A stretch of 52,940 nt of DNA, from NCBI GenBank assembly GCA_028874335.1, contig JAPPJY010000031.1, positions 33,945 through 86,884 on the forward strand, given 5' to 3'. The notes beneath the pieces were generated by a model, which had not been told where the DNA came from, did no database searches, and worked only from the letters and a program-made list of their open reading frames with translations. Numbering within the stretch: position 1 is the stretch's first letter; each line of letters opens with the position of its first letter. Below, piece by piece: positions 8,299-16,707 of the stretch. Source of the stretch: Gemmatimonadota bacterium. GTDB taxonomy: Bacteria; Latescibacterota; UBA2968; GCA-2709665. Both the position numbers and the translations under genes were made by a program.

Positions 8299-9297
8299 AT
8301 GAACCGCTTCCTGGCATTGAAACCGGCGGGCGTCGCAGCCGCCATCATCCTGCTGGGTACGTTTGGATGCGAGGCCCCGGACAATGAGCAGGAAAGATCC
8401 GTCCCCGCGCGCCGGTTTCTGAGCGTGGGCACGGCGCCGCCCGGTGGGGCGTTTTTCGTGGTTGGCGGGGCGATCGCACAGGTCGTGGACGACCATGGGG
8501 GAGACCTGTCATGGGACGTGACCGCGGAGGCGACCAAGGGGACGCAGGAGAATATCCGCCGGCTCGTGCGCGGGGAACTGGACTTCGCCCTGGCCAATGC
8601 CGCGATTTCCTATTTCGCGGTGCGCGGCGAGGGCGCCTGGGGTGTAAAGCAGGACATCAACGCCGTCATGACGCTGGCGCCGAATATCGCCCTGTTCGTT
8701 ACGACGGCGGGGTCCGGGATCCGCACGATCGGCGATCTCAAGGGCAAACGGGTGGTCGTTGGCCCGGCCGGGGCCGGCTTCGAGTATTTTCTCGCGCCGA
8801 TTCTGGAGGCGCACGGCGTCACCTACGATGACTTCAGCCCGCTGCACAATACGCAGGCCGGGGCCGTGGATATGCTTGCGGACGGCTCCGCCGCGGCCGC
8901 GTTTCTGGGCGGCGCGGTTCCAACGGCGTCCATCACCCAGGCGAGCGCGTCTCAGGACATCCGCTTCATCCCCTTCGGAGTCCCCGAAAAGGAACGCCTG
9001 TTTCAGGACTATCCGTTCTTCAACGCGGCGAAAATTCCCGCGGAGACCTATCGCGGCCAGAACGAAACCTTCGAAGGCATGAACGTGGGCGCAATGCACC
9101 TGGTGACGCCGGCCGCCCTGGACGAGGAGACTGTCTACCGGTTCACGAGGATCCTCTACGAGAACCGCGGGGACGTGGTCAGCAAACACCCCGCGGGCAG
9201 AGCGATTCATCCGGCGAACGTGATTCGGGATACGGGAACGCCCTTCCATCCCGGCGCGATCAGGTATTACCGGGAAATCGGGATCTGGCCCAACTGA
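8299..9297 (+). CDS. TAXI-family TRAP transporter solute-binding protein
   Basis: A 332-residue extracytoplasmic binding protein. It has a hydrophobic N-terminus ending in LGTFGCEAP, which may be a weak lipobox with Cys as the lipidated residue. After that come the TAXI hallmarks FLSVGTAPPGGAFFVVGGAIAQVV, EATKGTQENIRRLVRGELDFALANAA, IGDLKGKRVVVGPAGAGFEYF and DMLADGSAAAAFLGGAVPTASI. These proteins bind small organic anions or amino acids and deliver them to a fused membrane subunit. Its stop is one base from the start of that subunit, so the two are one operon. AGAGAGGAG upstream marks the start. The substrate is not predictable here. Confidence 0.93.
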   Translation: MNRFLALKPAGVAAAIILLGTFGCEAPDNEQERSVPARRFLSVGTAPPGGAFFVVGGAIAQVVDDHGGDLSWDVTAEATKGTQENIRRLVRGELDFALANAAISYFAVRGEGAWGVKQDINAVMTLAPNIALFVTTAGSGIRTIGDLKGKRVVVGPAGAGFEYFLAPILEAHGVTYDDFSPLHNTQAGAVDMLADGSAAAAFLGGAVPTASITQASASQDIRFIPFGVPEKERLFQDYPFFNAAKIPAETYRGQNETFEGMNVGAMHLVTPAALDEETVYRFTRILYENRGDVVSKHPAGRAIHPANVIRDTGTPFHPGAIRYYREIGIWPN

Positions 9298-9298
9298 C

Positions 9299-11224
9299 AT
9301 GCTCGAAATGTGGCTCTTTCGCGTCCTGGCGACCCTGCTGGGTGTTTTTGTCCTGGCGGAAGTCAACTATCCGGGACTGACGCCTCAAGCCCAACTGGCA
9401 TTCTTCGCCATGTTGGGCTTGAGTCTTGTATTCCTGAAGTACCCGTTACGCGCCGGCGCCGCCCGGACGGCGCTTCCGCGGATTCTGGATTACCTGCTGG
9501 TCGCGGGTGTTTTCCTTTGTTTCGGTTACGTGCTGGTCCAGACCGAACCGGTCTTCAGGAGCTGGTGGCCGGGCGGCCGAAGCCTTGGCAATCGTGCGGG
9601 GCTCGAACATCCGCTGGACTGGACAGTGGGTCTTGCCGGCCTCATTCTGGTTCTGGAGGCGACCCGACGGGCGATCGGCCCCACCCTTCCGCTGCTCGCC
9701 CTCGCGTTCCTGGCATATGCCGCCTTCGGTCACGTCATGCCGGACTGGCTCTTCCCGCACCGGGGTTACGGCTGGGAACGAATCGTCTCCCAGACTTTTC
9801 TGCATTCCCAGGGCGTATTCGGCATCGCGCTGAAGGTGATGTTCACCTATGTGTTTCTCTTCGTCCTGTTCGGCACGACGCTGGAGGGGACCGGAGCGAC
9901 GGGCTACGTGCTGGATGCCGCGCGCCGGTTCTTCGGGAAGCGCACCGGGGGCCCCGCGAAGGTTGCCGTCGTCGCTTCAGGGATCATGGGATCGCTTTCC
10001 GGCAGCGCTGTCGCGAACACGGCCACAACGGGTACGTTCACGATCCCGATGATGCGTTCGGCAGGATTCCGGCCCGTGACGGCGGGGGGGATCGAGGCGG
10101 CAGCCAGCTCGGGCGGGGCGCTGGTGCCGCCGATCATGGGCGCCGGCGCATATATGATGCTGGAGATGGTGGAGCCGGCGGTCACCTATCTGGAGATCGT
10201 AAAAGCGGCGCTCATCCCTGCGGTATTCTACTATACCGCGCTTCTGCTGATCGTCCACTTCCACGCCCGGCGCATCCGGGTTGCCTCCGGGGATGGTGCG
10301 CCCGTGAGTCGCCCGCCAGGCGCTCAGGGTCTTGTCTTCCTGGTGGCTCTCGCGAGCCTCGTCGGGCTGATCGTCGCGGGCTATACGCCGTTCCGGGCGG
10401 TCAGCATCGCACTGGCGTGCATGCTCCTGGCGGCCGCATTGATGCCGTCGACGCGAATGGGGCCGCGCGCGCTGCTGCGCGCGGTGGAGAGCGCGGCCCA
10501 CGGCGGCGTTTCTCTCATCGCAGCGGCTGCCTGTGTGGGAATCATCATCGGGGTTGTCACGCTGACGGGTATCGGCGCCAAACTGCCCGGCGCCATTCTG
10601 CCGCTGGCGCAGAACAACCTGGTCCTTGCCCTGATTCTGCTGATGGTTTCCACCATCATACTGGGTATGGGCCTTCCTTCGGCCGTATGCTATCTCCTGA
10701 TGGCCACGCTTGTCGGACCCGTCCTGGGCGGGTTGGGCGTCGCGCCCCTGGCAGCGCATATGTTCATCTTCTATTTCGGGATGATGTCGATGGTGACGCC
10801 GCCCGTGGCGCTGGCCGCCTACACGGCCGCGGCGATCGCCAGGGCGGACATCATGCGGACCGGCGTCGCCGCGTTTCGTTTCGCACTCGTCGGCTTCGCC
10901 CTTCCCTACGCCTTCGTACTGCATCCCGAACTGTTACTCGTCTCCTCCAACGTTGCGTCGACCCTCGGCAACGTGCTTGTCGCCTTCGCCGGGATTCTAC
11001 CCCTTGCAGTGGCCATATCGGGATTCGGTTTCGGGCCCGTCAATACGTGGCAACGCGGCATTCTGCTTGTAGCTGCGCTTGTCCTGTTTCTGACGCCTTC
11101 CGGCGCGTACCGGGTCTGGCTGCAGGGATCCGCCCTGCTGGTTACGTCTATCATCGCAGTAGAGAACCGGCGGTCCGCCCGCGATGTTTCCCCGTCATCG
11201 GACGACAGCGCTGACGTCGACTGA
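9299..11224 (+). CDS. TRAP transporter permease, fused DctQM (TAXI type)
   Basis: A 641-residue polytopic membrane protein. The N-terminal ~190 residues correspond to the small DctQ-like membrane subunit. The rest is the DctM-like channel subunit, with the conserved blocks GTTLEGTGATGYVLDAARRFFGKRTGGPAKVAVVASGIMGSLSGSAVANTATTGTFTIPMM and ASSGGALVPPIMGAGAYMMLEM, split here for description only. The second motif set GMGLPSAVCYLLMATLVGP and MMSMVTPPVALAAYTAAAIA is also present. This is the usual TAXI partner that uses sodium or proton gradients for uptake of the ligand bound by the preceding protein. It begins one base after that gene. A long alternative frame over the same DNA is not coding. 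Confidence 0.95.
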   Translation: MLEMWLFRVLATLLGVFVLAEVNYPGLTPQAQLAFFAMLGLSLVFLKYPLRAGAARTALPRILDYLLVAGVFLCFGYVLVQTEPVFRSWWPGGRSLGNRAGLEHPLDWTVGLAGLILVLEATRRAIGPTLPLLALAFLAYAAFGHVMPDWLFPHRGYGWERIVSQTFLHSQGVFGIALKVMFTYVFLFVLFGTTLEGTGATGYVLDAARRFFGKRTGGPAKVAVVASGIMGSLSGSAVANTATTGTFTIPMMRSAGFRPVTAGGIEAAASSGGALVPPIMGAGAYMMLEMVEPAVTYLEIVKAALIPAVFYYTALLLIVHFHARRIRVASGDGAPVSRPPGAQGLVFLVALASLVGLIVAGYTPFRAVSIALACMLLAAALMPSTRMGPRALLRAVESAAHGGVSLIAAAACVGIIIGVVTLTGIGAKLPGAILPLAQNNLVLALILLMVSTIILGMGLPSAVCYLLMATLVGPVLGGLGVAPLAAHMFIFYFGMMSMVTPPVALAAYTAAAIARADIMRTGVAAFRFALVGFALPYAFVLHPELLLVSSNVASTLGNVLVAFAGILPLAVAISGFGFGPVNTWQRGILLVAALVLFLTPSGAYRVWLQGSALLVTSIIAVENRRSARDVSPSSDDSADVD

Positions 11225-11282
11225 TTTGGTTTTCTGATTTTGCTGACAACTGACGGCTTTTTCTGAGGGACCGGGGTGGAAC

Positions 11283-11529
11283 GTCTCGCACTCAGGTAGT
11301 TTTTCGGTTATCGAGCGCGAAGTCTCTCGCGAGTACTTTCAGAGCAGGGCGCGTTGTTCCGTCCCCCACCAATTTACGTTATCCTCCGGGGTTGGCAGGC
11401 CAGAGGATCGAGTGTATCCGGTTGGGTAATTCGCGCCATGCATAAGGCAGGCCCCGCGCCCAGCGGCGACTTTTGGTTCCTTTTGGTCGCTTCAAAAGGA
11501 ACACGCCGTAGGCAGGGAATTTGGGGAGA
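11283..11529 (+). repeat. 247-bp direct repeat, copy 1
   Basis: About 95% identical, without net insertion or deletion, to 12258-12504 (constant offset of 975 bp, about 13 substitutions). It contains a perfect 10-bp stem hairpin, GTTCCTTTTG / CAAAAGGAAC, at 11476-11502. The two copies flank the orphan antitoxin-like gene. The conserved central part (TTACGTTATCCTCCGGGGTT) and the hairpin suggest a structured element, either an RNA or a non-coding mobile repeat. Confidence 0.85.
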
Positions 11530-11604
11530 TGTGGATTTTGATTCTGGTTTTCTTGCCTGAGGAGGCGTTAAGCCGGGGAGAGGTTGATTCTGAATCTGCT
11601 TTTC

Positions 11605-11636
11605 GCTGACAGCTTACGGCTGATAGCTGACGGCTG
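11605..11636 (-). repeat. dispersed 'agctatcagctctcagccg' repeat, inverted copy
   Basis: A copy on the opposite strand of the short repeat first seen at 2229-2253 (here reading GCTGACAGCTTACGGCTGAT on the + strand). Confidence 0.6.
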
Positions 11637-11725
11637 GGGGTCGTGGGCGGGGCAGGGTGGACGTGCGGCCCGACAGGGCGAAATTGCTCAGGGTAACGGT
11701 GTCGAAATAATAGAAGCTGCCTGGA

Positions 11726-12040
11726 TCAGGCACGTGCGGCATCCTCGTCGCCGTAGACGTTGCGCTGGGGGATACCGTGTTCCTCGAGCCACGATCTCAG
11801 CTGCAACACGTGCATTCCCATTTCTCTGGCGAGCTTCCCGATGCTGATGAACCCGCCCTGATAGGCGGCCAGCGCCTGGCTTTGCCGGAGCGGCAACTCT
11901 GCGGATGCGGTCTGATAACAGGCCGAAATCGCGTCCCGCACAAGTTGTCCCCTGCTTTTTCGACGGATTTCGGAGAGTCTTTTCAGTGTCAACTCCGTCT
12001 CGCTGTCGATTTTGATATGGAGCGTCCTGTCATTGGCCAT
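11726..12040 (-). CDS. RHH plus UPF0175-like antitoxin-type protein, orphan
   Basis: A 104-residue protein. Residues 1-45 (MANDRTLHIKIDSETELTLKRLSE...) look like a ribbon-helix-helix DNA-binding domain. The C-terminal half, ALAAYQGGFISIGKLAREMGM...LRSWLEEHGIP, matches the UPF0175 helix-turn-helix-like module found in antitoxins usually paired with PIN-type (DUF3368) toxins. The start was set at the Met preceded by GGAGG rather than the Met eight codons upstream. No toxin gene is adjacent on either side, so it is an orphan antitoxin or a stand-alone regulator. An inverted repeat just upstream (12069-12084) is a likely autoregulatory operator. Confidence 0.75.
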   Translation of the reverse strand: MANDRTLHIKIDSETELTLKRLSEIRRKSRGQLVRDAISACYQTASAELPLRQSQALAAYQGGFISIGKLAREMGMHVLQLRSWLEEHGIPQRNVYGDEDAARA

Positions 12041-12068
12041 CTGCGCCTCCACGGGTGATATCATATTT

Positions 12069-12084
12069 TTGTATAAATATACAA
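12069..12084. promoter_or_regulatory. inverted repeat TTGTATA-AA-TATACAA, probable RHH operator
   Basis: A perfect inverted repeat with 7-bp arms and a 2-bp spacer, in an AT-rich patch that stands out from GC-rich surroundings. It lies about 29 bp upstream of the antitoxin-like start codon. A further half-site-like TTTATACA follows at about 12088-12095. RHH antitoxins commonly bind such sites to repress their own transcription; that it does so here is inference. Confidence 0.55.
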
Positions 12085-12257
12085 GATTTTATACATGAAT
12101 ATCAAATTAAGTCACACCTGTCCAAAATCGTCCTTTCCAACCGTTTTCACGACATGATCCACCCGTAACCGGGAACGCCAATCACACCGGTCCCAAATGG
12201 GTTTCTGTCTTGGACAGCAGTGAGATTAAATGTAACAAAGCGCGGGACGGGGGATAG

Positions 12258-12504
12258 GTCTCGCACTCAAGTCGTTTTTCGGTTATCCAGCGCGAAGTTT
12301 CTCGCGAGTACTTCCAGAGCAGGGCGCGTCATTCCGTCCCGCACCGATTTACGTTATCCTCCGGGGTTGGCAGGCCAGAGGATCGAGTGTATCCGGTTGG
12401 GTAATTCGCGCCATGCATTAAGCAGGCCCCGCGCCCAGTGGCGACTTTTGGTTCCTTTTGGTCGGTTCAAAAGGAACACGCCGTAGGCAGGGAATTTGGG
12501 GAGA
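12258..12504 (+). repeat. 247-bp direct repeat, copy 2
   Basis: Second copy of the element at 11283-11529, same orientation. The hairpin stem lies at 12451-12477. Substitutions are scattered rather than clustered. Confidence 0.85.
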
Positions 12505-12592
12505 ATAAGTGAAGGAAGAAGGAAAGGGGAAGAAGGAAGAAGCTGCGGTAACTTTATTGTCTGTCACTTCTATCCGCAACGACGTTTGCTTT

Positions 12593-12617
12593 GTAGGGGC
12601 GACCCTTGTGGTCGCCC
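12593..12617 (+). repeat. palindromic GTAGGGGCG repeat, single arm
   Basis: A single arm, GTAGGGGCGACCCTTGTGGT..., of the palindromic repeat family also at 2309-2411, 17995-18067 and 35746-35845. Confidence 0.7.
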
Positions 12618-12642
12618 GCCGTTTCGGTTTTGCCTTTCGTTC

Positions 12643-12674
12643 TCAGCTGACAGCTGAAGGCTGATGGCTGACGG
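12643..12674 (-). repeat. dispersed 'agctatcagctctcagccg' repeat, inverted copy
   Basis: Inverted copy of the short repeat at 2229-2253, 26 bp beyond a palindromic GTAGGGGCG arm. The same two repeat families are also close neighbours at 2229-2411 and 17902-18067. Confidence 0.6.
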
Positions 12675-12711
12675 CCGGGTCGGGTACGGGGGCGGGGGAT
12701 GTGCGGACCCG

Positions 12712-14277
12712 CTACGGCGATACGCCTCTCTTGTCGGTTGGCCCGAGCAGGGCCTGGAGGCGGTTGCGCGTGAGGGAAATGAAGTTGCAGAGAAAGGGGC
12801 GGGTCTCGCGCGGGTCGATGATTTCCTCGACAGCGAAGGCTTCCGCGGAGCGAAACGGGGACGCGTATTGCCGTAGTTCCTCTTCGAGCTCCTTCTCGCG
12901 GGCGGCCGGGTCCTCGGAGTTGGCGATATCCCGGCGGTAGGCGGCGGCCACCCCGCCTTCGATGGGCAGCGAGCCCCACTCTCCGGAAGGCCAGGCGATC
13001 TTGAAGTCCAGTTCGTCCATGTCGCCGGCGGCCATTCCGGCCATGCCGTAGCACTTCCGGATCACCAGGGTGAGGATGGGTACCTTGACGCGGTGAATCG
13101 CAAACACCGCCCTCATCCCTTCGCGAAGGGTGGCCTCCTGCTCGGCGGCGGTGCCGATCATGAATCCGGGGATGTCCACAAAGAAGACCAGCGGGATGTG
13201 GAAACAGTCGCACAGTTCGATGAAGTGGGTCTGTTTTCTGGCTTCGCCGGCGCCCATCGCCCCGCCGGAAACCATCGGGTTGTTGGCGACAATTCCCACC
13301 GGATGGCCGTTGAGCCGTGCGAGGCAGGTGATGAGCGCGCGCCCGAACGTCGGCTGAATCTCAAAGACGGAGCCCTTGTCGACAACCAGTTCGACCAGGC
13401 GGTGCATCGAGTAGGGTGAGGTGCGTTCGCGAGGGACAATGGATAACAGCTCTTCCTCACGGCGGTCGACCGGGTCGTCGCTGGACTCGGCGGGGGGCAG
13501 TTCCCAGACGTTCTGGGGCATGTAGGACAGAAACCGCCGTATCATGTAGAAGCATTCGCGTTCGGTATCCACCGCGTTGTCGACCGTGCCAGCCGAGTCC
13601 ACCGCGATGTGAGGTCCGCCAAGGTCGTCCTTGGATACCTCTACCCCCAGCGCCCGCTTGACGAGGGGAGGACCGCCGGAGAATATCTGGCTCGTGCGTC
13701 GCACCATCACGGACCAGTGCGAGAGGATGGCCCGTCCGGCGGGTCCGCCGGCCGCGCTGCCGAGTACGGCGGATACGACGGGGACTTCGCCCAGGAGCTG
13801 GACGGAGCGGCCGAAACTGCTGACGCCGGGAAATACGGTATATCCCCGTTTTGCGGCTCCTCGGACCGAACCGCCCGCCCCGTCCGCGAGGTTGATGAGC
13901 GGAATGAGATACTTGGACGCGAGGTCTTCGATGAAACCGCCCTGCCCTCCCTTTCGCCGGTGCGTGCCGGGGCTGCTGCCGCCCCGCACCGTAAAGTCCT
14001 CCCCGCCGATGGCCACGGGTCTTCCGTTGACGCGGGCCACGCCCATAATATAGGGGGCGGGCTGTACGTCAATGACGTTACCGGCATTGTCGTACTCGCC
14101 TGTGCCGGTGAGGCTCCCGACCTCCCTGAACGAGCCGCCGTCCACCAGGGCATCGATCCGTTCGCGAATGGTGAGCTTTCCCTGTCCGTGGTGGCGCTCG
14201 ACGTTTTCGGCCCCGCCCATCTTTCTGGACCAGGACCGGCGTGCGTCGAGTTCCTCGCTCTCCTTCTCCCAGCTCAT
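12712..14277 (-). CDS. acyl-CoA carboxylase, carboxyltransferase (beta) subunit
   Basis: A 521-residue biotin-dependent carboxyltransferase of the propionyl-/methylcrotonyl-CoA carboxylase beta type. It transfers CO2 from carboxy-biotin to an acyl-CoA in the cytoplasm. The N-terminal lobe carries GKLTIRERIDALVDGGSFREVG. The acyl-CoA site region is LINLADGAGGSVRG and VSAVLGSAAGGPAGRA. The C-terminal lobe has GAGEARKQTHFIELCDCFHIPLVFFVDIPGFMIG and KVPILTLVIRKCYGMAGMA. The length is normal for the family and a strong ribosome-binding site (GGAGGT) precedes the ATG. No biotin carboxylase or biotin carrier gene is in the window, so the partner subunits must be encoded elsewhere. It follows the CoA-transferase gene with about 116 bp between. 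Confidence 0.92.
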   Translation of the reverse strand: MSWEKESEELDARRSWSRKMGGAENVERHHGQGKLTIRERIDALVDGGSFREVGSLTGTGEYDNAGNVIDVQPAPYIMGVARVNGRPVAIGGEDFTVRGGSSPGTHRRKGGQGGFIEDLASKYLIPLINLADGAGGSVRGAAKRGYTVFPGVSSFGRSVQLLGEVPVVSAVLGSAAGGPAGRAILSHWSVMVRRTSQIFSGGPPLVKRALGVEVSKDDLGGPHIAVDSAGTVDNAVDTERECFYMIRRFLSYMPQNVWELPPAESSDDPVDRREEELLSIVPRERTSPYSMHRLVELVVDKGSVFEIQPTFGRALITCLARLNGHPVGIVANNPMVSGGAMGAGEARKQTHFIELCDCFHIPLVFFVDIPGFMIGTAAEQEATLREGMRAVFAIHRVKVPILTLVIRKCYGMAGMAAGDMDELDFKIAWPSGEWGSLPIEGGVAAAYRRDIANSEDPAAREKELEEELRQYASPFRSAEAFAVEEIIDPRETRPFLCNFISLTRNRLQALLGPTDKRGVSP

Positions 14278-14393
14278 CCGGACCTCCTGTACGACGGCTT
14301 GTGCGCCATCCGTTGGCTCCCCGTCCGTGTTATCCGGCGCTTTTGCAGCCGGGCGATTGCCGCCGGGGACGCCGGAACGGCTTCTTCAGATTG

Positions 14394-15605
14394 TCAGCCC
14401 TGGTAAACCGTCTCCTGCCGGACCAGGGCGTCGATTTCGTCGGGTTCCAGTCCCGCCACCCGTTCCAGTACGATCCGTGTGTCCACACCCACTTCCCGCC
14501 CGGACCAGCGCACGGCGCCCGGCGTTTCCGAGAGTACGGGCACCACGCCAGGCAGCGTGACCGTACCCAGGACGTCATCCGGCGTCTTAAGCAGCATATC
14601 CCGCGCTTCGTAGTGCTTGTCGGCGAAAATGTCCCGCAACGTAAAGATCCGGGCGGCGGGTACGGCGCTCGCGTCCAGCCTGCGCTCCAGTTCCGGGAGC
14701 GGATGCCCCGACGTCCAGTCCGCAACGATTTCGTCGATGTCGTCCTCGTGGCGTGACCTGGCCGTGGGCGTCCGGAAGCGCTCGTCCCCGGCCAGGTGGG
14801 GGGCGCCCATACAGGCCGCCAGGCGTTCGAACGTCGCATTGTTACCGGCGGTGATGTGGATGAAGTTGCCGTCCTCCGTGGGATAGAGATTGTTGGGGGT
14901 GCTGTTCGGCAAGCGGGACCCGGTGCGCGTGGGCACCGAACCGAGTTCGGCGAATGCCGGAACATGGGGTTCCATGAAGCTGAACGCGCCCTCGTACAGC
15001 GCCGCGTCGACAACCTGGCCCGTGCCGGTCCGGGTCCGGGAAAAGAGCGCCATAACGGCGCCGAAAGCGGCGTACAGCCCGGTGATGCAGTCCGTGAGGG
15101 AGATGCTCACGCGGCTTGGCGGGCGGTCCGGCTCTCCCGTAATCTCCCTGAGACCACCCACGGCCTCGCTGGTAACGCCGTATCCGGGTCGATGCCGATA
15201 TGGCCCCGTCTGTCCGTATCCGCTGATGCGTACGAGGATGATGCCCGGGTTGGCTTCGGAGAGGACGTCGAAGCCCAGGTTCCATGCTTCCAGCTTTCCC
15301 GGCCGGAAGTTCTCGACGACCACGTCGGAAGCTTTGGCCAGGCGCTTGATGACATCCTGTCCGGCGGTTGTTCTCAGGTCCACCGAGATGAGGTGTTTGT
15401 TGCGCAGAATGCTGGCCGCATAGAGCGACCGTCCCCGGCTGCGTTTGCCCATCTGGCGCACGGGGTCGCCAGTCGGCGGCTCCACCTTGATGACTTCCGC
15501 GCCGAAATCCGCGAGGAGACGGCCGCAAAACGGTCCGGAAACGGTGCTTCCCATTTCCAGTACGCGACATCCGGAGAGGGGTCCGGCGCTGGGGGACGGT
15601 GCCAT
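14394..15605 (-). CDS. CoA-transferase family III (CaiB/BaiF/Frc type)
   Basis: A 403-residue class III CoA-transferase. It shows the N-terminal Rossmann-like block GCRVLEMGSTVSGPFCGRLLADFGAEVIKVEPPTGDPVR and the family motif VVVENFRPGKLEAWNLGFD. The catalytic aspartate is in ISLTDCITGLYAAFGAVMALF (D172 from the chosen start), matching the Asp that forms the aspartyl-CoA anhydride in formyl-CoA transferase. It moves CoA between carboxylic acids in the cytoplasm. The start chosen is the ATG one base after the stop of the lactonase-like gene; an in-frame GTG at 15638 would extend it by 11 residues into that gene. Close spacing implies an operon with the lactonase-like and carboxyltransferase genes. 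The substrate is unknown. Confidence 0.92.
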   Translation of the reverse strand: MAPSPSAGPLSGCRVLEMGSTVSGPFCGRLLADFGAEVIKVEPPTGDPVRQMGKRSRGRSLYAASILRNKHLISVDLRTTAGQDVIKRLAKASDVVVENFRPGKLEAWNLGFDVLSEANPGIILVRISGYGQTGPYRHRPGYGVTSEAVGGLREITGEPDRPPSRVSISLTDCITGLYAAFGAVMALFSRTRTGTGQVVDAALYEGAFSFMEPHVPAFAELGSVPTRTGSRLPNSTPNNLYPTEDGNFIHITAGNNATFERLAACMGAPHLAGDERFRTPTARSRHEDDIDEIVADWTSGHPLPELERRLDASAVPAARIFTLRDIFADKHYEARDMLLKTPDDVLGTVTLPGVVPVLSETPGAVRWSGREVGVDTRIVLERVAGLEPDEIDALVRQETVYQG

Positions 15606-15606
15606 T

Positions 15607-16707
15607 TCAGGAGACGGTCGGGGATGGAATGACGACACAGACGGCGCCAGGTACTTCCACGGGACTGCCGGCGGGCTCGAGGGCGCCGGTGTCTGGGTCG
15701 ATCCGGAAACAGGAGACCAGGTTGCCGCGCTGGTTGGCGGCGAGGAGAAACTCTCCCGCGGGGTCGAATTCCAGGTTCCAGGGCCACGCGCCGCGAGAGG
15801 GTTCGTGGGAAAGCGGCGTGAGCTCGCCCGATTCTCCGTCGATCGATATGATCGCGATGCTGTCGTGCCCGCGGTTGGAACCGTATAGAAAACGGCCGGA
15901 TGGATGGACCCGGATGTCGGCGCAGAAGTTCTCCCCGTCGTAGTCGCCCGGCAGGGCGGATAGCGTCTGGCGCTCGGAGAGAGATCCGGTTTCGGCTTCG
16001 TAGTCGAAAACCGCGATGGTGCTGTCGAGTTCGTTGATCACGTATGCGCGGCTTCCGTCGGGATGGAAGGAGATGTGTCTGGGTCCGGCGCCGGCGCGGG
16101 TGGATACGAACCCCTGCCCGGTCGGCTCGATGGTTGCCGAGGATGCGTCCAGAACATAGGACATGACTTTGTCGATACCCAGGTCCGCGGAAAACGCGAA
16201 ACGATGATCCGGAGAAAGGACGATGGAGTGAACGTGCGGCGCCTCCTGGCGACCTGAATCCACACTGGATCCTTCGTGCCGGACCACCTGGACAACCGGT
16301 TCGATACGCCCTTCTTCGTCGATCGGCAACGTGCTCACGCTACCCGATCCGTAGTTTCCGGAAAGCAGGCAACGGCCGGTCCGGTCCACGCTGAGATAGC
16401 AGGGAAGGTCTCCGCCGGCGTGCTGCTCATCGACCAGCGTAAGGCCGCCGGATTCCGGGTCGATCGAGAACGACTTGATGCAGCCTCCCGGTCTGCCGTC
16501 GAATTCGTCCACGGCGCAGGCCGCATACAGGAAACGCGCCGCGGCGTCGGCGGCCAGGAAGAAGGGGTTATGCACGTCCGGCACTTTCGACACGGCTTCG
16601 AGCTCTCCGGACGACGTATCCAGCTTGAGAATGTGCAGGCCCTCGGTCCGATCGTCTGTATAGGTGCCGACATAGACCGTGACGTGACCGCCGGACTGAT
16701 CTGACAT
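15607..16707 (-). CDS. lactonase-family seven-bladed beta-propeller (Pgl-like)
   Basis: A 366-residue protein of the 6-phosphogluconolactonase (YbhE-type) beta-propeller family. Repeated blade motifs are visible: VYVGTYTDDRTEGLHILKLD, PDVHNPFFLAADAAARFLYAA, LPCYLSVDRTGRCLLSGNYGSGSVS, SPDHRFAFSADLGIDKVMSYVLD, GPRHISFHPDGSRAYVINELDSTIAVFDY and ADIRVHPSGRFLYGSNRGHDSIAI. No signal peptide is present, so it is probably cytoplasmic. Family members hydrolyse 6-phosphogluconolactone or act on other lactones; the exact substrate cannot be assigned. It is the first gene of the - strand operon with CoA-transferase and carboxyltransferase, and is divergent from the PhyH gene at 17030. Confidence 0.88.
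   Translation of the reverse strand: MSDQSGGHVTVYVGTYTDDRTEGLHILKLDTSSGELEAVSKVPDVHNPFFLAADAAARFLYAACAVDEFDGRPGGCIKSFSIDPESGGLTLVDEQHAGGDLPCYLSVDRTGRCLLSGNYGSGSVSTLPIDEEGRIEPVVQVVRHEGSSVDSGRQEAPHVHSIVLSPDHRFAFSADLGIDKVMSYVLDASSATIEPTGQGFVSTRAGAGPRHISFHPDGSRAYVINELDSTIAVFDYEAETGSLSERQTLSALPGDYDGENFCADIRVHPSGRFLYGSNRGHDSIAIISIDGESGELTPLSHEPSRGAWPWNLEFDPAGEFLLAANQRGNLVSCFRIDPDTGALEPAGSPVEVPGAVCVVIPSPTVS

Larger units (their letters stand above)
11225..11725. other. intergenic region with two repeats, no gene seen
   Basis: Between the convergent TRAP permease and antitoxin-like genes. It holds copy 1 of the 247-bp repeat (11283-11529) and an inverted AGCT/GACAGC-type repeat (11605-11636). No credible reading frame was found. 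Confidence 0.7.
12041..12711. other. intergenic region rich in repeats, no gene seen
   Basis: Runs from the antitoxin-like gene start to the carboxyltransferase stop. It carries, in order, an AT-rich promoter/operator zone (12060-12110), copy 2 of the 247-bp repeat (12258-12504), a 32-base pure-purine tract (12511-12542), a palindromic GTAGGGGCG repeat (12593-12617) and an inverted short repeat (12643-12674). No credible coding frame was seen. Confidence 0.7.

Noticed and set aside
9310..11214. A 634-codon open frame on the + strand overlapping the TRAP permease gene
   Set aside because: It lies in another frame of a GC-rich gene with very strong family match; the product is arginine-rich and has no recognisable domain.
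12554..13213. A - strand frame of 219 codons overlapping the carboxyltransferase 3' end
   Set aside because: It is in a different frame of the clear carboxyltransferase gene and runs into intergenic repeats.
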